Assembly: GCA_006937955.1 (NCBI GenBank)
Contig: SSNP01000082.1
Location: forward strand, 1,357,847-1,421,846
From: Pachypanchax playfairii
Lineage: Eukaryota > Chordata > Actinopteri > Cyprinodontiformes > Aplocheilidae
Direction: 5' to 3'
Length of the DNA stretch: 64,000 bases
Part shown: piece by piece, positions 35,801 to 48,600 of the stretch
Layout of the letters: each line of letters opens with the position of its first letter
How positions within the stretch are numbered: position 1 is the first letter of the stretch
Made by a program: the position numbers and the translations under genes
The notes under the pieces: model-generated
Seen by the model: only the letters and a program-made list of their open reading frames with translations
Database searches by the model: none
Told to the model about the DNA's origin: nothing

Positions 35801-37499
35801 AGATTTTATTTTGAGAAATGGACATTTATTCATTATACATAAATAAAGTACTCATACACGCTTGTATGTGCCTGTGAAAAAACATTTCCTCCCTATCAGA
35901 TTTCAGAATTAATAATATAATCAATTTCTTCCATTTTTAAATTTTTTATTTTTTGTTTCAGATCAAACACATTTTTACATCATCAGACATCACAGTGAAA
36001 GACTTTTGTTCCAGTCCTCTCTGCAGAATCTACTTCAGTCACACTGGATCGTTTCTGTTCACGCAGAAGCTTCTCAATCTGATTTAAGTTGATTAAACTG
36101 CTCCAAAACCTTCACTTTTTTTGGAGCAATTCAAAGGTGGATCTGTTGGTGTGTTTTGGATCACAGATGTTTAAGGTCATAAACTAATGACTTCTTGAGT
36201 TCATGGTTCCATCAATTACGTCAAGTCGTCCAGGTGCTGGAGCATCAAGCTGCTTCAGATGGTGTTCTGGGTTCTTTTCTGATCCCTGGACGAGTCGTTG
36301 ATACTAGTTTTGGTAGAATAGTCATTCCTGGGGAGATTTATGATTGTTCTGTGTTTTCTCTTCTTGTGGATTTTGGCTCTAATTGTGCTTTAATGCAGTC
36401 CTAAAGCTTTAAAAATTACTTTTCTATAGATTGAAAGATGTCAGATGACTTTGTTCCTCAATAAGTGAATTCATCATTTAGAAACTGAATTTTTTTTCAT
36501 TCATGTTATGTTTGATAATAAAATGTGTTTTATGATCTGAAAAAAAGTCTGCGTGCAAATACTTTTTCACAGCTCTGCATGGAAATAAAAAATTGAAACC
36601 ATCTGTTTCAGACTTCATGAACGGAGAAGTACACGAGCACTAAACAATGAAACGAGTTTCCTGTTTGTTCTCACAGGGTTCATGTTAGAAAGGGTTAGAT
36701 GTCATCGAGTTCAGCAGGAGGGAGTTTCTACGGGCCTGAAACAAGAACTTATATCATCTGTTTCAAAAACAGAACAACGTGCTTGTGGAGGGTGACGTGA
36801 ACAACAGAATCAGCTGAGATCAATGTTACTGTTCCTGGAAACAGCAGATCCAACCTGCGGTTGTGGGCGACTCGTCTGTTACAGCTAGTGACAGCAGCAG
36901 AACAATGAAAATCTATAACAAAGTCCAGTGCATGTGCACGTGCACGAGAATCTGACATAATATGGTCCTGCAACTTAATCACTGATGGCACAACAACAAA
37001 ACAATTACCCGTTTCCTTTTACCAACTTTTACAAAATAAGAGTCTTGAGACTGAACAAAATTTGGAATCATGTTCTTGGTTTAGATGTTGAACAGGGTGG
37101 GGGGGGGTGGGGGGGGGGTCTGATCAGTGGTGCTGCTCCCTCTGCTGTCAATGTCTCAGTACTGCTCACATCAATAAATCCATCATCCAGATTGTCAGAT
37201 CATCTGAATGGAATTATTTATCCTGTTTTTACTGTCTAGATCAGGATTTAACTGATAAAATAAAGCCTAACTATACGACCCAGTGAATCCAACACAACAG
37301 AATAAACTCACGATTCTGTTGAAATAGATTTCTGAGACAAAGTTGTGCATCTGCAGGGGAACTGGGGAAATGATTTAAAATGTCCTTTTTTTCTGGTAAA
37401 GGGGATTTTGTGATAAATATTAGGACCATGATACAGCTGCTGGAGGAGAATCTCGTACCACCTAGTGTCGAGTCCTGAATGTTTTAGCTGCAGCACACG

Positions 37500-38225
37500 T
37501 GATTCAAACGTTAAATGACCTGTTCAGAGTTCAGAGCCTGTTAATCAGTCACTGATTAAAACCAGGTGTGTTGGAGCAGAGAAACATTTAAAGAGGCCCT
37601 TCCATTAAAAACTGTTTTTCTGAGGTTTCTGTTGAATATTTTAGCTCCACAGGTGTTCTTACCTTCATAGTGTGAAAACAGGTCAACAACTTCTCTTTAA
37701 GTTTTTATCTCTCAAACTACGCAGGTGGCGATAACACGGAGTTCTCCAGAGTCCGAACGGCCTGTATCTGTTTCGTCACAACTTCTTTGCTCGTTAGTAT
37801 TCAGCAGCTCCCGCAGTTGAAACCACACCTAGCATGCTGCTGGCTAAAAGCTGCTAGCATAACGTAGCAGACAGGAAGAGAGAACATCTGACGTTTCCAT
37901 GTGCAGTGGGGCAGGAAACCATATACCTTGCTCTGATAGGCTAGTTTGTTAGCCAATCAGAGTCCAGCAAATTCGAATAATGAATATGAATGAGCTGCTG
38001 CTTGAGGCCTGACATAGAACAAGCCGGAACCACCCAAATTTTAATGCAGACAGATTGAAAAGTCTGTTAGTGTTAATCAGTGTTTCCTGACATTTTTTAG
38101 ATATAAAATGTTTCATTTTACTGATTGATACTTAAGAAATAACCACAAAGTCCTGAAATTTGTATGAAATGGCCTCTTTAAAACACAAAGGCCCACAATT
38201 GGAACAGGACTTGGACATGACAAGT
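37500..38225. mobile_element. hAT-type MITE split by a 588-bp AAGAGGCC element
   Basis: Sequence up to 37590 (GTTAATCAGTCACTGATT..AACCAGGTGTGTTGGAGCAG) and from 38179 (AAAACACAAAGGCCC) are the two halves of a MITE of the type seen whole at 38397-38597. The insert occupies 37591-38178, with TTTAAA on both sides, and is in reverse orientation relative to copy 1 at 24902. The insert is therefore younger than this host element. Confidence 0.75.
37591..38178 (-). mobile_element. 588-bp AAGAGGCC MITE, copy 2
   Basis: It matches 24902-25489 in reverse orientation and is exactly the same length by my count. The termini are AAGAGGCC and GGCCTCTT. It is inserted within another MITE, and the TTTAAA on each side leaves TA, TTAA or TTTAAA as possible target duplications. 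Confidence 0.85.
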
Positions 38226-38396
38226 TAAGGGTTTTCCAGTTATTTTATCATTTTATTTATTTTACCTTCAAGAACTTTTTGTTCACCTGCTTTGGGAAAA
38301 TTTGGGAAAGTTCTTCCAGCTTTTTGATGGATATTGTAGAATCTCCTGTAACTCATGAAGGATTTGTATTTTCAGAAACTCTTAAAATCTTAAGCT

Positions 38397-38597
38397 CAGG
38401 GGTGCCCAAAGTCAGGCCCCGAGGGCCACTATCCTGCATGTTTTAGAGGTTTTCCTGCTTCAACAATCTGCAACATCTAAGCAAGTCCAGCAGAAGCTTG
38501 TTAACGACCCATTCATCTGCATCAGGTGTGTTGAAGCAGAGGAACATCTAAAGCATGCTTGTTATTGGCCCTTGAGGCCTGGAGTTGGACACCCCTG
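38397..38597. mobile_element. hAT-type palindromic MITE
   Basis: The ends are CAGGGGTGCCC and GGACACCCCTG. The 8-bp flanks CTTAAGCT and CTTCAGCT differ at one position, fitting an aged hAT target duplication. The halves are partly complementary (GGGCCACTATCCTGCATG and CATGCTTGTTATTGGCCC). The same family is at 57266-57478, 37500-38225 (split) and 45500-45616 (partial). Confidence 0.75.
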
Positions 38598-39459
38598 CTT
38601 CAGCTGGTTCATTTCATCAAGTTGAATTTGACAGGAAGTTAAAAAAAACTTCAGGATGATATTTTCCCGTTCTGAGTATAAAACTAATTGTACAACAGAA
38701 TAATATGAACAAATGGAAAATTCTTTTCATTCCATTTGGTTAAATTACGACTCTTGTTCCAATATTTAAATATGTTAGTTATAAGCATAAAAAAATTGAA
38801 TTCAGTAACATGTAAATATAAAAGCTTTAAGATTTTTATGAAAGTTCAAGACATTTATATTATATCCAGACATAAAGATTTATTTTTAACTGCATTTCAT
38901 GTTTGTATATGTTTATATTTACAGTGAAGACTGTTTGTTTCTCATGATGTCACATTTTAAACATGATATTCTGATTCATTGTGTTCAGAGAGGCAGGTTT
39001 AACTTTAACTGTTGCACTGATCTGACTCTGCAGTTTGTTTATTATAATCTTTATCTGTATTCAGCACTAAAACAGAGATGAGTTAAAACATTTCTAGAGT
39101 TTTTTCAAGAATCTTTTTTGTGTGTTGCATGAACGTTTCACAGAATCAGCCCGAGAAGTCGGTTGAACAGAATGAACTCGCATCACAAACAACAGAAAGA
39201 AGGCAAGATGAGTAAGAAAAGAAGTTGTCAGTTTTAATCAAGACTAAGAAACTCCCGTACAGCTTGAAGGATGTAAAGGAGATGAACAAAAACAAAGATG
39301 AAGATGTGACTGAAGACAATGAGAAGATAGAAAGAGAAACTGAAGAGAAAGAAATGAATACCTGGTTTTCTTAGTGATGACGCGTGTGATTGTTAATACA
39401 GTTTAATTAACTTATTTTGAATAAACAAATTTATTCCTCTTCAATATTTCAGGGAGCTG

Positions 39460-39550
39460 GGGTTTGTCTCCAGCAGTCATTAGGCAAGAGGCAGGGTCCC
39501 ACCTGGACAGGTCATCTGTCCAACACAGGGACACATATAGACAACCACTC
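39460..39550 (-). mobile_element. SINE fragment, minus orientation
   Basis: The block CATTAGGCAAGAGGCAGGGT CCCACCTGGACAGGT and the following ACAACCACTCACAC match the tail half of the SINE at 5080-5370. The tRNA-like head is missing here. Confidence 0.5.
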
Positions 39551-40373
39551 ACACAAATGAGAACCACCAGATATCAGATTTATATTATATAGAACTTCCC
39601 CACATTCTCCATGTGTAAAATGACTAAATGTCTTTGAGTTCATTGAATGAATGAAGATGTAAATATTTAATGAAAAAAATCTAGTTTAAGTGATTTATTG
39701 GCTCTTTAGGGGAGGATTATGATCAAAGACTCACAAATGAGTGAGAAGCATTTTATAGGTTAGAGTTGACATGAAATATGTGCTAATTAAACAGTGTAGA
39801 TTCAGTTCCTGTGACTGTGATGTTCAGGGGCTGCACAGTGGAACAGGCGGTCTGTGTGGTTGCCTCGGGTTCAATCAGGAGACGGACCTGCCGCTTTCTG
39901 GTCTTTGAACCTTCTTGATCTTCTGATAAATCCTGCCTGTGAAGCCCTTTGTTCAAAGCAGTGATGACAGCATGTTAATTTCCCATAATGCATTTAGAAT
40001 TTTAGCAGCTGATCAGCCTGATAAATCAGGACCTGGATTCACCTCATGACACTGGAAAAAAACCCAGATCGCACTTCCTGTTCAGACAGTAAACGGGTCT
40101 TTTTATTTTGAATGAATCTTTTAATTAATGCATTTCAAGTACTCCAAAAAATTACATCTCTTTGCACAATACAATTTGAAACCTTTTATTTTAGTAAAAA
40201 TGTTCAAAGTGAACAAAAAAAAATTTTTTTGAATACTGTATAAAACACAGTGAACATTAAAATCAGACAGTAGTTTTAACTTTTTAATCTTGTGTTCTTA
40301 CGGCCTACATCACCTACAACATTTCAACTCAATTTGGACATTTTTCAGTGCACGTTTACCTAAAAATTGATCT

Positions 40374-42677
40374 TTTATTTTTTTTAAATCAAGACTACGA
40401 AATTAAAAAGAAAAAAAAAAAAAATTTACAGGTATTTTGCTTCTGCTCGTCTACCCAAACCATGCCACAGGATAAGAGAGACAAAAAAAAATGAGGATGT
40501 AACATTAAAACCGTCACACGGAATCAATTTTTTTCTCCACAGATGATGAAAATTAAAAGTATAAGCAAACTGCAGATCAACTAGCACAGAAAAAAACAGA
40601 AATAACTTAGAGGAGAAAGAGGAAAGTCTGATCAACTTCAACAACTCTGGAATTATAAAAACAAAATAAAACAGATGTATCAAAATGTTAATTTTTTTTA
40701 TTTCAAATTCAATGGATGTTTTTTCCCCCCCCCCCAAGTACTGTACATGTTTACAGGTAAATTCTGCAGGCCAAACAGGTGTGATGTCACCTGGGAGATA
40801 ATAAAAAAAAAAAAAGAATTTTGTTTTGTACAGACACGAGACCCGAAATCATCTGATCCACCAAAATAACTGGTAAACATTAGCGTTTTAAAGTCCCCTC
40901 CAGAGCGCGCGTGTGATTTTAGACCACCAGTGTTACAAGTTGTGATTAGTGTTGCATGCATTTCAAAATAACATTGCTGGGATTAAACAGAGTTGAAACC
41001 TCCCTTCAACACAGAGCGGAAAATAACTCTTGCTTGTGCTTCATTTTCCCTCCTCCAGCAGCTGCTTTCAGGAGGTGAAACGTCACAGCTTTTTGCCTTA
41101 TTGTCATGATAACACCTGGAACATCTGGCCCTTTGCTGCTGCAAAGGGAGGAAGAAAACACCTGAGGTCAAACACACTACAAAACAATCTCATCTCCTTC
41201 CATTCCTTCACTTAAAGTGGCTCCAGGAAGCTTCCAGGTTGTTCCCCGTGTGTTGGGAAATGTCACACTGATGTAAACATCCTGCACTCATGAGCTCTTT
41301 TGGGGGGGTTCAGTCCTTGATGGGATGTGACCAGGAGGTGGCTGAAGGTCTTTATGATGTGATGTTACAAATCAAAACTGCAGATAGAAGAATGTGAGTG
41401 ATGTCATCAAACAGCTGCTTCTGGTTCCTGCTGCTTTAATAACCTTCAAAATAAAACGTGTTGACTGAATCACAAATATTACAGACCTCCGTCATTTAAT
41501 TCAATAAATGTGTCTGCATGCCCACAATGAAAGTCCTTTGATTTGATATCTGAATAATAATAATAATAAAATGACTTAATCTTACATTTCTTTTTTTTTT
41601 TTTCAGTCATTTTTAAAATGTATTTCCACACTCATGTAAACTAACTGTGTAACATAACACACCCCTTTCTACACGGATTCCCAGCAGCCTTCACTTCCTC
41701 TCTGTCTTCATACCGGAACATGATCAGCTTCAGTTAGTGGTTTCTCTTTTCTCACCATCAAAAACAAAATAGCTAAAGATGCTAAATGTCCCAAACTGGA
41801 TAAATCCCATGTCTTTTTATCTCCTCGTTAGTAACACTTTAAAGAAAAAGATGACCCTTTAACACAGGAGGCCTAAAAAAACTTCTGAATATGATGATCT
41901 TGAGGTCCAAAATCAGAGTCAGTCCAATAGAACAGACTGAAATCTGTTAGATTGGACTGTATAAAGAACTGAAAAACATAAAATCTTTAACAACTCATAA
42001 CCATCACGCCTTCATTTATGTGTTAGAAATCCTGAGAGCACTAACCGAAAAAAAAATCAAAGAAAAAAAAGTGAAGAATTACACATTTACAGTAGAAGAA
42101 ATAGTTTGTTTTTTCACTTATGATACACTAAATATTTACAGTCACATGCAGAAGACTGTCTGCACGGGAGACCGGAGCCTGCTTCCTTCAACGCGTCACA
42201 AAAGTGCCGCAAATGAATCCTCGCTGAGCGTCTCTCTGTCCTGGCTAGGATGGCAAAAAACAAACAAACCAAAAACACCAAAACAAAACTCACCAGCAGC
42301 GGTGGGCTAATCACTGAAAGATGTTGCAATAAAACCAAAAACACGTCACAGAATAACGATCATTCCTTCACTCCTTGGCACGCCTGTAAAATGAAAATTA
42401 AAAAAGACAGAAAAGAAGATGGAAAACGATGCTTGATCACGCTGCATTTGAAATGGCTGATGGTCGAGTCCACTCCACAAAGAGCCAATCGAGTTGCTAG
42501 ACAAGTGTTCACTCTTCGTCATGTGTCTGTTTCGTCTGCAGGTGGAGGAGATGACGATGACTAACAACCAAGTCAGGCTTTTCTTTGGATGGAGTGACGC
42601 TTTTGTTTCCCACTGTAGGCACAAGGAGGAGCCAAGGCATTGGAGAGGGGCCGGCGGCGGGGGGTGAGGGCAGGGTC
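40374..42677 (-). other. adam10: Probable adam10 3' UTR
   Basis: From the stop codon (42678-42680 on the minus strand) about 2.3 kb of AT-rich, ORF-poor and largely repeat-free sequence runs to AATAAA on the minus strand at 40374-40379 (another at 40185-40190). ADAM10 transcripts in other vertebrates have long 3' UTRs. The end is not fixed. Confidence 0.45.
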
Positions 42678-45600
42678 TCAGCGTCTCATCTGGCCCATCT
42701 GGTAGTTTTCTCTGGGCTGACGGTGGTGCCTTTGGGGCTGCGCCTGCCGCTGCGGTTGTCCCCGGGCTTGCCGCTGACCGCCGTGGCCTCCGTGGGCATG
42801 CGGGTGCTGAGACTGGTGCTGCACCTGGGAGTTGGCATGCTGCTGCGCTCGTCGTCTCTTCAAAGTGCCTGTCACGAGAAGGACAGTCAGAGTGAGACGT
42901 CGTCTGTAGCAACGTGAAACAAACCTCGTTTTTCTGTTTGTTTCCAAACCAAACAAACATGAAACACGATGCTAATCAGTAATTTCTCTACAAATAGATT
43001 TTACTCTGACTAAACAACAGCTGCTCTTTTATTCTGAATGTATTCACTTGTAAAAAGGTTCACACACTGAGCCAACAGTTACTCTGATGTGTTTCTATGG
43101 GTAAGTGTCTTGCTTCAGCAGTTTTCTCACTGAGATTGCAGTTTGTACAAAAATCTAAGGTGTTATGAGAAAAACAACAGTGCAGAACCAAAACACCAGC
43201 AGGGTGGAGATGTGCAGTGATACAAACACACACAAGCCCAGTGTTAAAGAGTCCCTTCACACAGGAAACAGAGCTGCCTTGAGCTGGGTCTAAGGTAGAG
43301 TGCAGTGACTTAGAACGGGCCGTTCTAATCTAATCAGGAGGTAACACACACACACAAACAAACAAACAAACAAACAAACAAACAAACAAACAAACAAACA
43401 AACAAACAAACAAACAAACAAACACACTGGAGTTTGTGTGTCCACCAAGCATTGAGTTGATCAAGTGTTTAGTTTCTGTAATGAGTTTTGTGAGACTCTC
43501 CTCAAACACACCACCACTCTGACACATCGCTCGCTACATCAAATCAAATCAAATCAAAAATACTTTATTAATCCCCAAAGGGAAATTAAGTGTTGTTGTA
43601 GCTCAGTTCTTCTTCAGGGAGCCATTATAGAGGGTTCCAGCTTTGGACAGGAAGGATCTCCTGTAGTCTTCTGTGCTGCAGCGGATCTAAAGAATCTTTT
43701 GACTGAAGACACTCTGTTGTTGAGTTACTGTGTTCTGAAGAGGATGATGAGGGTTTTCCATCATGTTCTTCATCCTCCGTTGGACAATCAACTCAAGAGA
43801 CTCCAGTTCAGTCTCCATGACAGAATCAGTCCTCCTTATCCATCTGTTCAGCCTCTTCTTGTCACTTGCTCTGATGCTGCTTCCCCAACAGTTGACTGCA
43901 GATGTGAGCAGCTGACAAACTCCTCTTCTTTAGCCGTTCCTCTTCAAATCTCTGTCTGTCCGTATTGTTGGAAAGCCAGACAGAGACACGCTGGAGTCCA
44001 GGATATGTTCCTTTAGCCATGTCTCAGTAAAACACATGATGTTGCATTCCTGATACTCTGGCTGGGTCTTCAACAGAGCTTCAAGTTCATCCATTTTGTT
44101 AGCAAAGAGATCTCACATTTGTCAATATGACTGATGGAAGTGAAGGTTTAAACTTCCTCTTTCTCTCTCATGGAGGCAGTTGTTGTGCAGGTGCTGCTGC
44201 ATGAGACTAATTTCTCTGAAGTCTGAGGCTATAATGACCACGCCCTGTTCCTTTCTCTCTCTTTATCTCCTCCTGGGGTCTCATTTATAAAACACTGCGT
44301 AGAAACCCTACTAAAAGTGTATGTACGACCAAAACAAAAAGTTTGCGTACGCCAATAAGATTTCCGATTTATAAAACCATACGTACGCACAGTTGTAAGC
44401 AATTTCCCCTTTATAAATCACACTCTTCCTGGATGCTTGCGTACATGAATTTGGCTCATGTCCCGCCCTGAACACGCCCAAACCCAGCCATATAAGGTCA
44501 ATGCAAAAGGAGGACATGAATATTGATGCATATGAGGAAGGCGGGGAATATGGCGAGTAAACAAAAAAACAAGAAGATAAACTTCAAAGAGATGAAAATT
44601 AAAGTGTTAGTGGGTGAAGTGGAGGCTAGGAGAGACATTTTATTTGGTGGAAACAGCAGCGGTGTCATAAATAAAAGAAAAAAACTCAGAGTGGCAGCGT
44701 CTGCAGTGCAGACTGTCAGTGCAGCTGACAGGACGGTGTACGGTCTTGTGTCAGAGAAGGAGGGCGACACCGACCTGACCGAAACAACAAATAAACCCGG
44801 TAAAACACACGTATTTGTAATACGTGGCTACGTTAACAAATTTTAGCATCTTTTAAGGAGACAGACTAATATTCCGTGTCTTTTCAGCACTTCCACACTC
44901 GGTAGAAGGCGAGGATGAGGTCGTTAGACTGCCTCCAGCACCAGTGCTGCTGGTGCCGATGGCGCATCAGCAGTGGTCGGGTTCTGACTGAAGCTGTGAT
45001 GCTGACACAGAGAGACACCATCAGCGCTATCCGAAACCAATGACTGCGTCATTGATTCCCCTCGTCTCCAAAATGTCCGTACGCACGGCTCAGAGTTGGC
45101 GTACAGGTGCGCACGTTTTCAAGTCAAGTTTGTTTTTTGGAAATCACAACTTTTGCTTTGAAAGTGGCGTACGCTACTTTCAAGCCCCATTTTGTGCGTA
45201 CGCACCGTTTATAAATGAGACCCCTGGTCAATAAATGACACACTGCATTTAACCTACAGCTGAAAAAAGTCTAGCTACTTCCAGAATATATTTTCAGTAT
45301 CAAAGCCCCCTGCTCTACATCCTTCATGTCCTTAAATCTAATCCAACAAGATCCAAAATAAAGTGAACCAGTTATTAGTATTGAACCAACTTTGACCCAG
45401 AGTATCAAAAATTGTGTAAATTCAGAATATTTTTATTTTATCTGATATAATGTTAATGCTGCTCTCTGAAAGATGTTTATTTACTTTTTCATCATGTCAA
45501 CAAGTTCTGCAGAGGCCCATTAATGACCTGCTCATCCAAACCAGGTGTGTTGAAGCACAGGAACATCTAAAACCTGCAGGTTAGCGGTCCTCGAGGACTG

Positions 45601-48600
45601 GAGTTTGAGACCACTGCACATATACAGATGTGTTTCAATCACTAACATTTACAGCTGGGAACTGGGTTGGAGTTCTCACCTGGAAGTGGTTTGGGAGGGG
45701 GAAGTTTGGGATTACTGCTCGGTGTGTGAACACTGCAGATCTTAATGAAACCAGCCATGAGCATAATGAGGGCAATGCCCATCAACAGCACGGCCCACCA
45801 ATGAGCCTAGAAGAGAATCAAGCACAAATCCAACACGATCAATTCAAAAACATCACATAATGACTGGTTGCTTGGTTACGATAAAAAGATGGACACGTAC
45901 CACAATCCACTCTGCGATGTTCTCATAGAGCTCGGGGTTGAAGATGGCCTTCTTTAGCCTGGCCAGCGGTCCGTCTGCATCCACCAGCCTGCACTTCATG
46001 AACACGTCACAGTAGCCCTTGAAATCGTTGCACGGTGAGCCAGCGGGAAGCGTGGTTACTTTTTTATTGAAGAAACGAGCCAGGCGCTCAGACCCTGTGC
46101 TGCTACAGGTGTTGGGGTTCACTGTGTGGACAGATGACAGGAACAAATCCTGTTAACATGAAACATTTTGTAACAGAGTTAGAAAAAGGAGAGTGACTCA
46201 CTCTTCTCCATGCAACAAACGTGACAAAGCTCAGTTTCATCCTTGCCATCTTGGCTGGCACACGTGCACGCCTCGAGCCCGTACTTCTCACAGATTGAAC
46301 CGGAGCAGCCCTGCGGGGGAGGAGCACAAGGACAGATCAAACACTGACTGGTATGAAAATAATGTTGTTATAACAACCAGTTCCTTCAGGTGTGAAGTCT
46401 TTGGCCGCTCACCCCGTTGAGACAGACTTGAGTTTCACCGTGGCAGGCGGTGAAGTTGGCCTTAGGCTCAGATGTGGGGCACTGGGCACTGGCCCCGTTA
46501 CACATGCCCTGGTGAGCACACTCAGACTCCTCTCTGCACTTTTCAATACGACTCTTGTAACTGCACCCCTCGGTACAACAAGGACCCTGACTGGGGCTGA
46601 TGGGAAAAACACAGGTGCTGAGTCAAGAACTGTCACGCCTGAGTCGGCAGATCTACCCAACACGCCCCGAAAACAGAACCAGAGAAAAAACAGGAACAGC
46701 TACCTGCAGATTTTGTTCGGCTTTAATTTACACTTGTTGTTGTCGGGCTGGTTGGCGTCATAGCAGCACTGATCTCTGCACTGATCACTGTAGCCACAGT
46801 CACACTGCTCGCCAGGCTCCACCAGGCCGTTACCGCAGATGGGCTGACCAGACTCTGAAAGAAAGAAAAGTCAAGCAGAAGGTCAAAAACTGTCAGATAG
46901 TCTGCTTAATATACATTTTAAAGAATCACTTTTAAATATCTTGTGCAATCTGCCAACTTAAAAAAGGAATATTCAACCAATGCCAAAATGCAGAGATGAC
47001 AGAATAAGTTCACACTGAGATCAAAAGAAAACCTACCAACAAAACAGTTGCCTCTCTTCTTCTCCAGCACCTGGCTGATGTTGCGAATGCTACAGATGGA
47101 AAACTTATTATTGTTGAGCTTGTCTCCTGATGTGGCTCTGGCGTACATGATATAATTGCCCTTCTCCTTCTTGTCTTGGCTTTTAGACTCTCCGGGGGTG
47201 CATTCAGATCCAGAGTCATGCTTACAGCAAGTGGAGAGAAAAAAAAACATCAAAGGTTAGAAAAAGATAAAAGTTTAAGGCCAATAAATTATTTTAAATC
47301 ATGCACAAATTCATGACATCTCTGTAACTTACAGGGGAGCCAAAGTTGTGTCCTACTTCATGAGCAAAAGTGATATGAGAGACTTTTGGAGGAACGTGGG
47401 AGGCATAATTCTGTACAGTGATTATGCCCGTGTTGAGAGACTTCCTTTTTCCATCAGAGTACAGCTTGCTTTTTTCACAGATTCCACCAGAGCTCCCTGA
47501 GAGAGAGAGAAGCACAAGTAGGAACAAACCCCCGAAACAAAAGATTTTTTTCTGCTTAAAGAGGGAAAACATAAATAAATGCATAACAAGATGACGTCCT
47601 TTGAGAATCATCACGTCCATATGTTGATTTTTGCTGATGCAGCTGAATTAATCACTATTTATAATTCCAAATCTCACTCATGCTTCTGCTTGCTGAGGCT
47701 AAATATGGAGCTGAAATTCTCTGAATTTCACTCAACAATAATTAATCTGTTTGTTGTTCAGAAACAATCCTTCAGTACCTGAGGGGGCTCCTACCCACGC
47801 CAGTCCCAACACCCCATCATCAAAATCTCTGTCGGTGAAAACATAAGCCAAGCAGTAATCATCGTGGTTCTGCTCAGAGTTCAGCTCCAGGAACTTCTCC
47901 ACCCCAATGTTTGCAAAACGGAACGGATTGGATCTATCTCTCTCGTCATTGGTGGTGTTTATCTACACGGGAGGAAAAAGATGAGCTCAGAGCGAGGAAA
48001 CAGATGTAACTTTAAAAAATCCAGCCAGTCAGCAGAACACTCACTCTGATCCTCTTCACCATGAAGCTGATGTTACGAATTCCCATGAAGTCTGTGCCCT
48101 GATAGATGGCATCAATGGCCTTGACATGACTAGAGATCTAAACATGCAATACACAAAGACACAATAAATACTGTAGAAAAATATAAAATGGACAGAAATA
48201 AATGGTATATCACTCAACTGAGTGATAAAGTTTTATTTTCGTTCCTGTGTTTCTATCAATTGTGTGACTGTTTACAAAGAAATAATCTGCTTACAGACGT
48301 TCAGTTAGACTAAATGCAGATTTGAACAACAATTTTCTCACTACTTCAAATAATGGACTCGTGTCTGAAGCTATACAGTTGGTACACTGGTACATATTCT
48401 ATTATATAAGACTGAATATGTTATAGTGTTGTAGTCTAGAAATTATACAAGAGTCCTCAAAATCAACCTCTCACACAAACCCAATTCTAAGAAACTTTTT
48501 GTTCAGAAGATACCAAGAAATGGAGTAAGAATCTAATAGGGAAGCATCTAAGTATATTAATGTGGAAATAGTTCCCGGATGTTGAAAGATACAGTGCTGA

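Larger units (their letters stand above)
35801..40370. other. Intergenic region between convergent aqp9 and adam10
   Basis: 4.5 kb without a supported gene; short ORFs only. It contains an interrupted hAT-type MITE (about 37500-38225), into which the 588-bp element has inserted, a complete hAT-type MITE (38397-38597) and a SINE fragment (39460-39550). In human the lipase gene LIPC lies in the corresponding interval. I found no lipase motif such as GxSxG in a convincing frame. Confidence 0.6.

Noticed and set aside
36195..36404. Possible lipc exon between aqp9 and adam10
   Set aside because: I looked for a lipase because of human synteny but found no GxSxG box or spliceable exon; this ORF has no similarity I recognise.
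42346..42960. 204-codon minus-strand ORF
   Set aside because: It overlaps the last adam10 exon in a different frame; the true frame ends RENYQMGQMRR and joins the upstream exon in phase.
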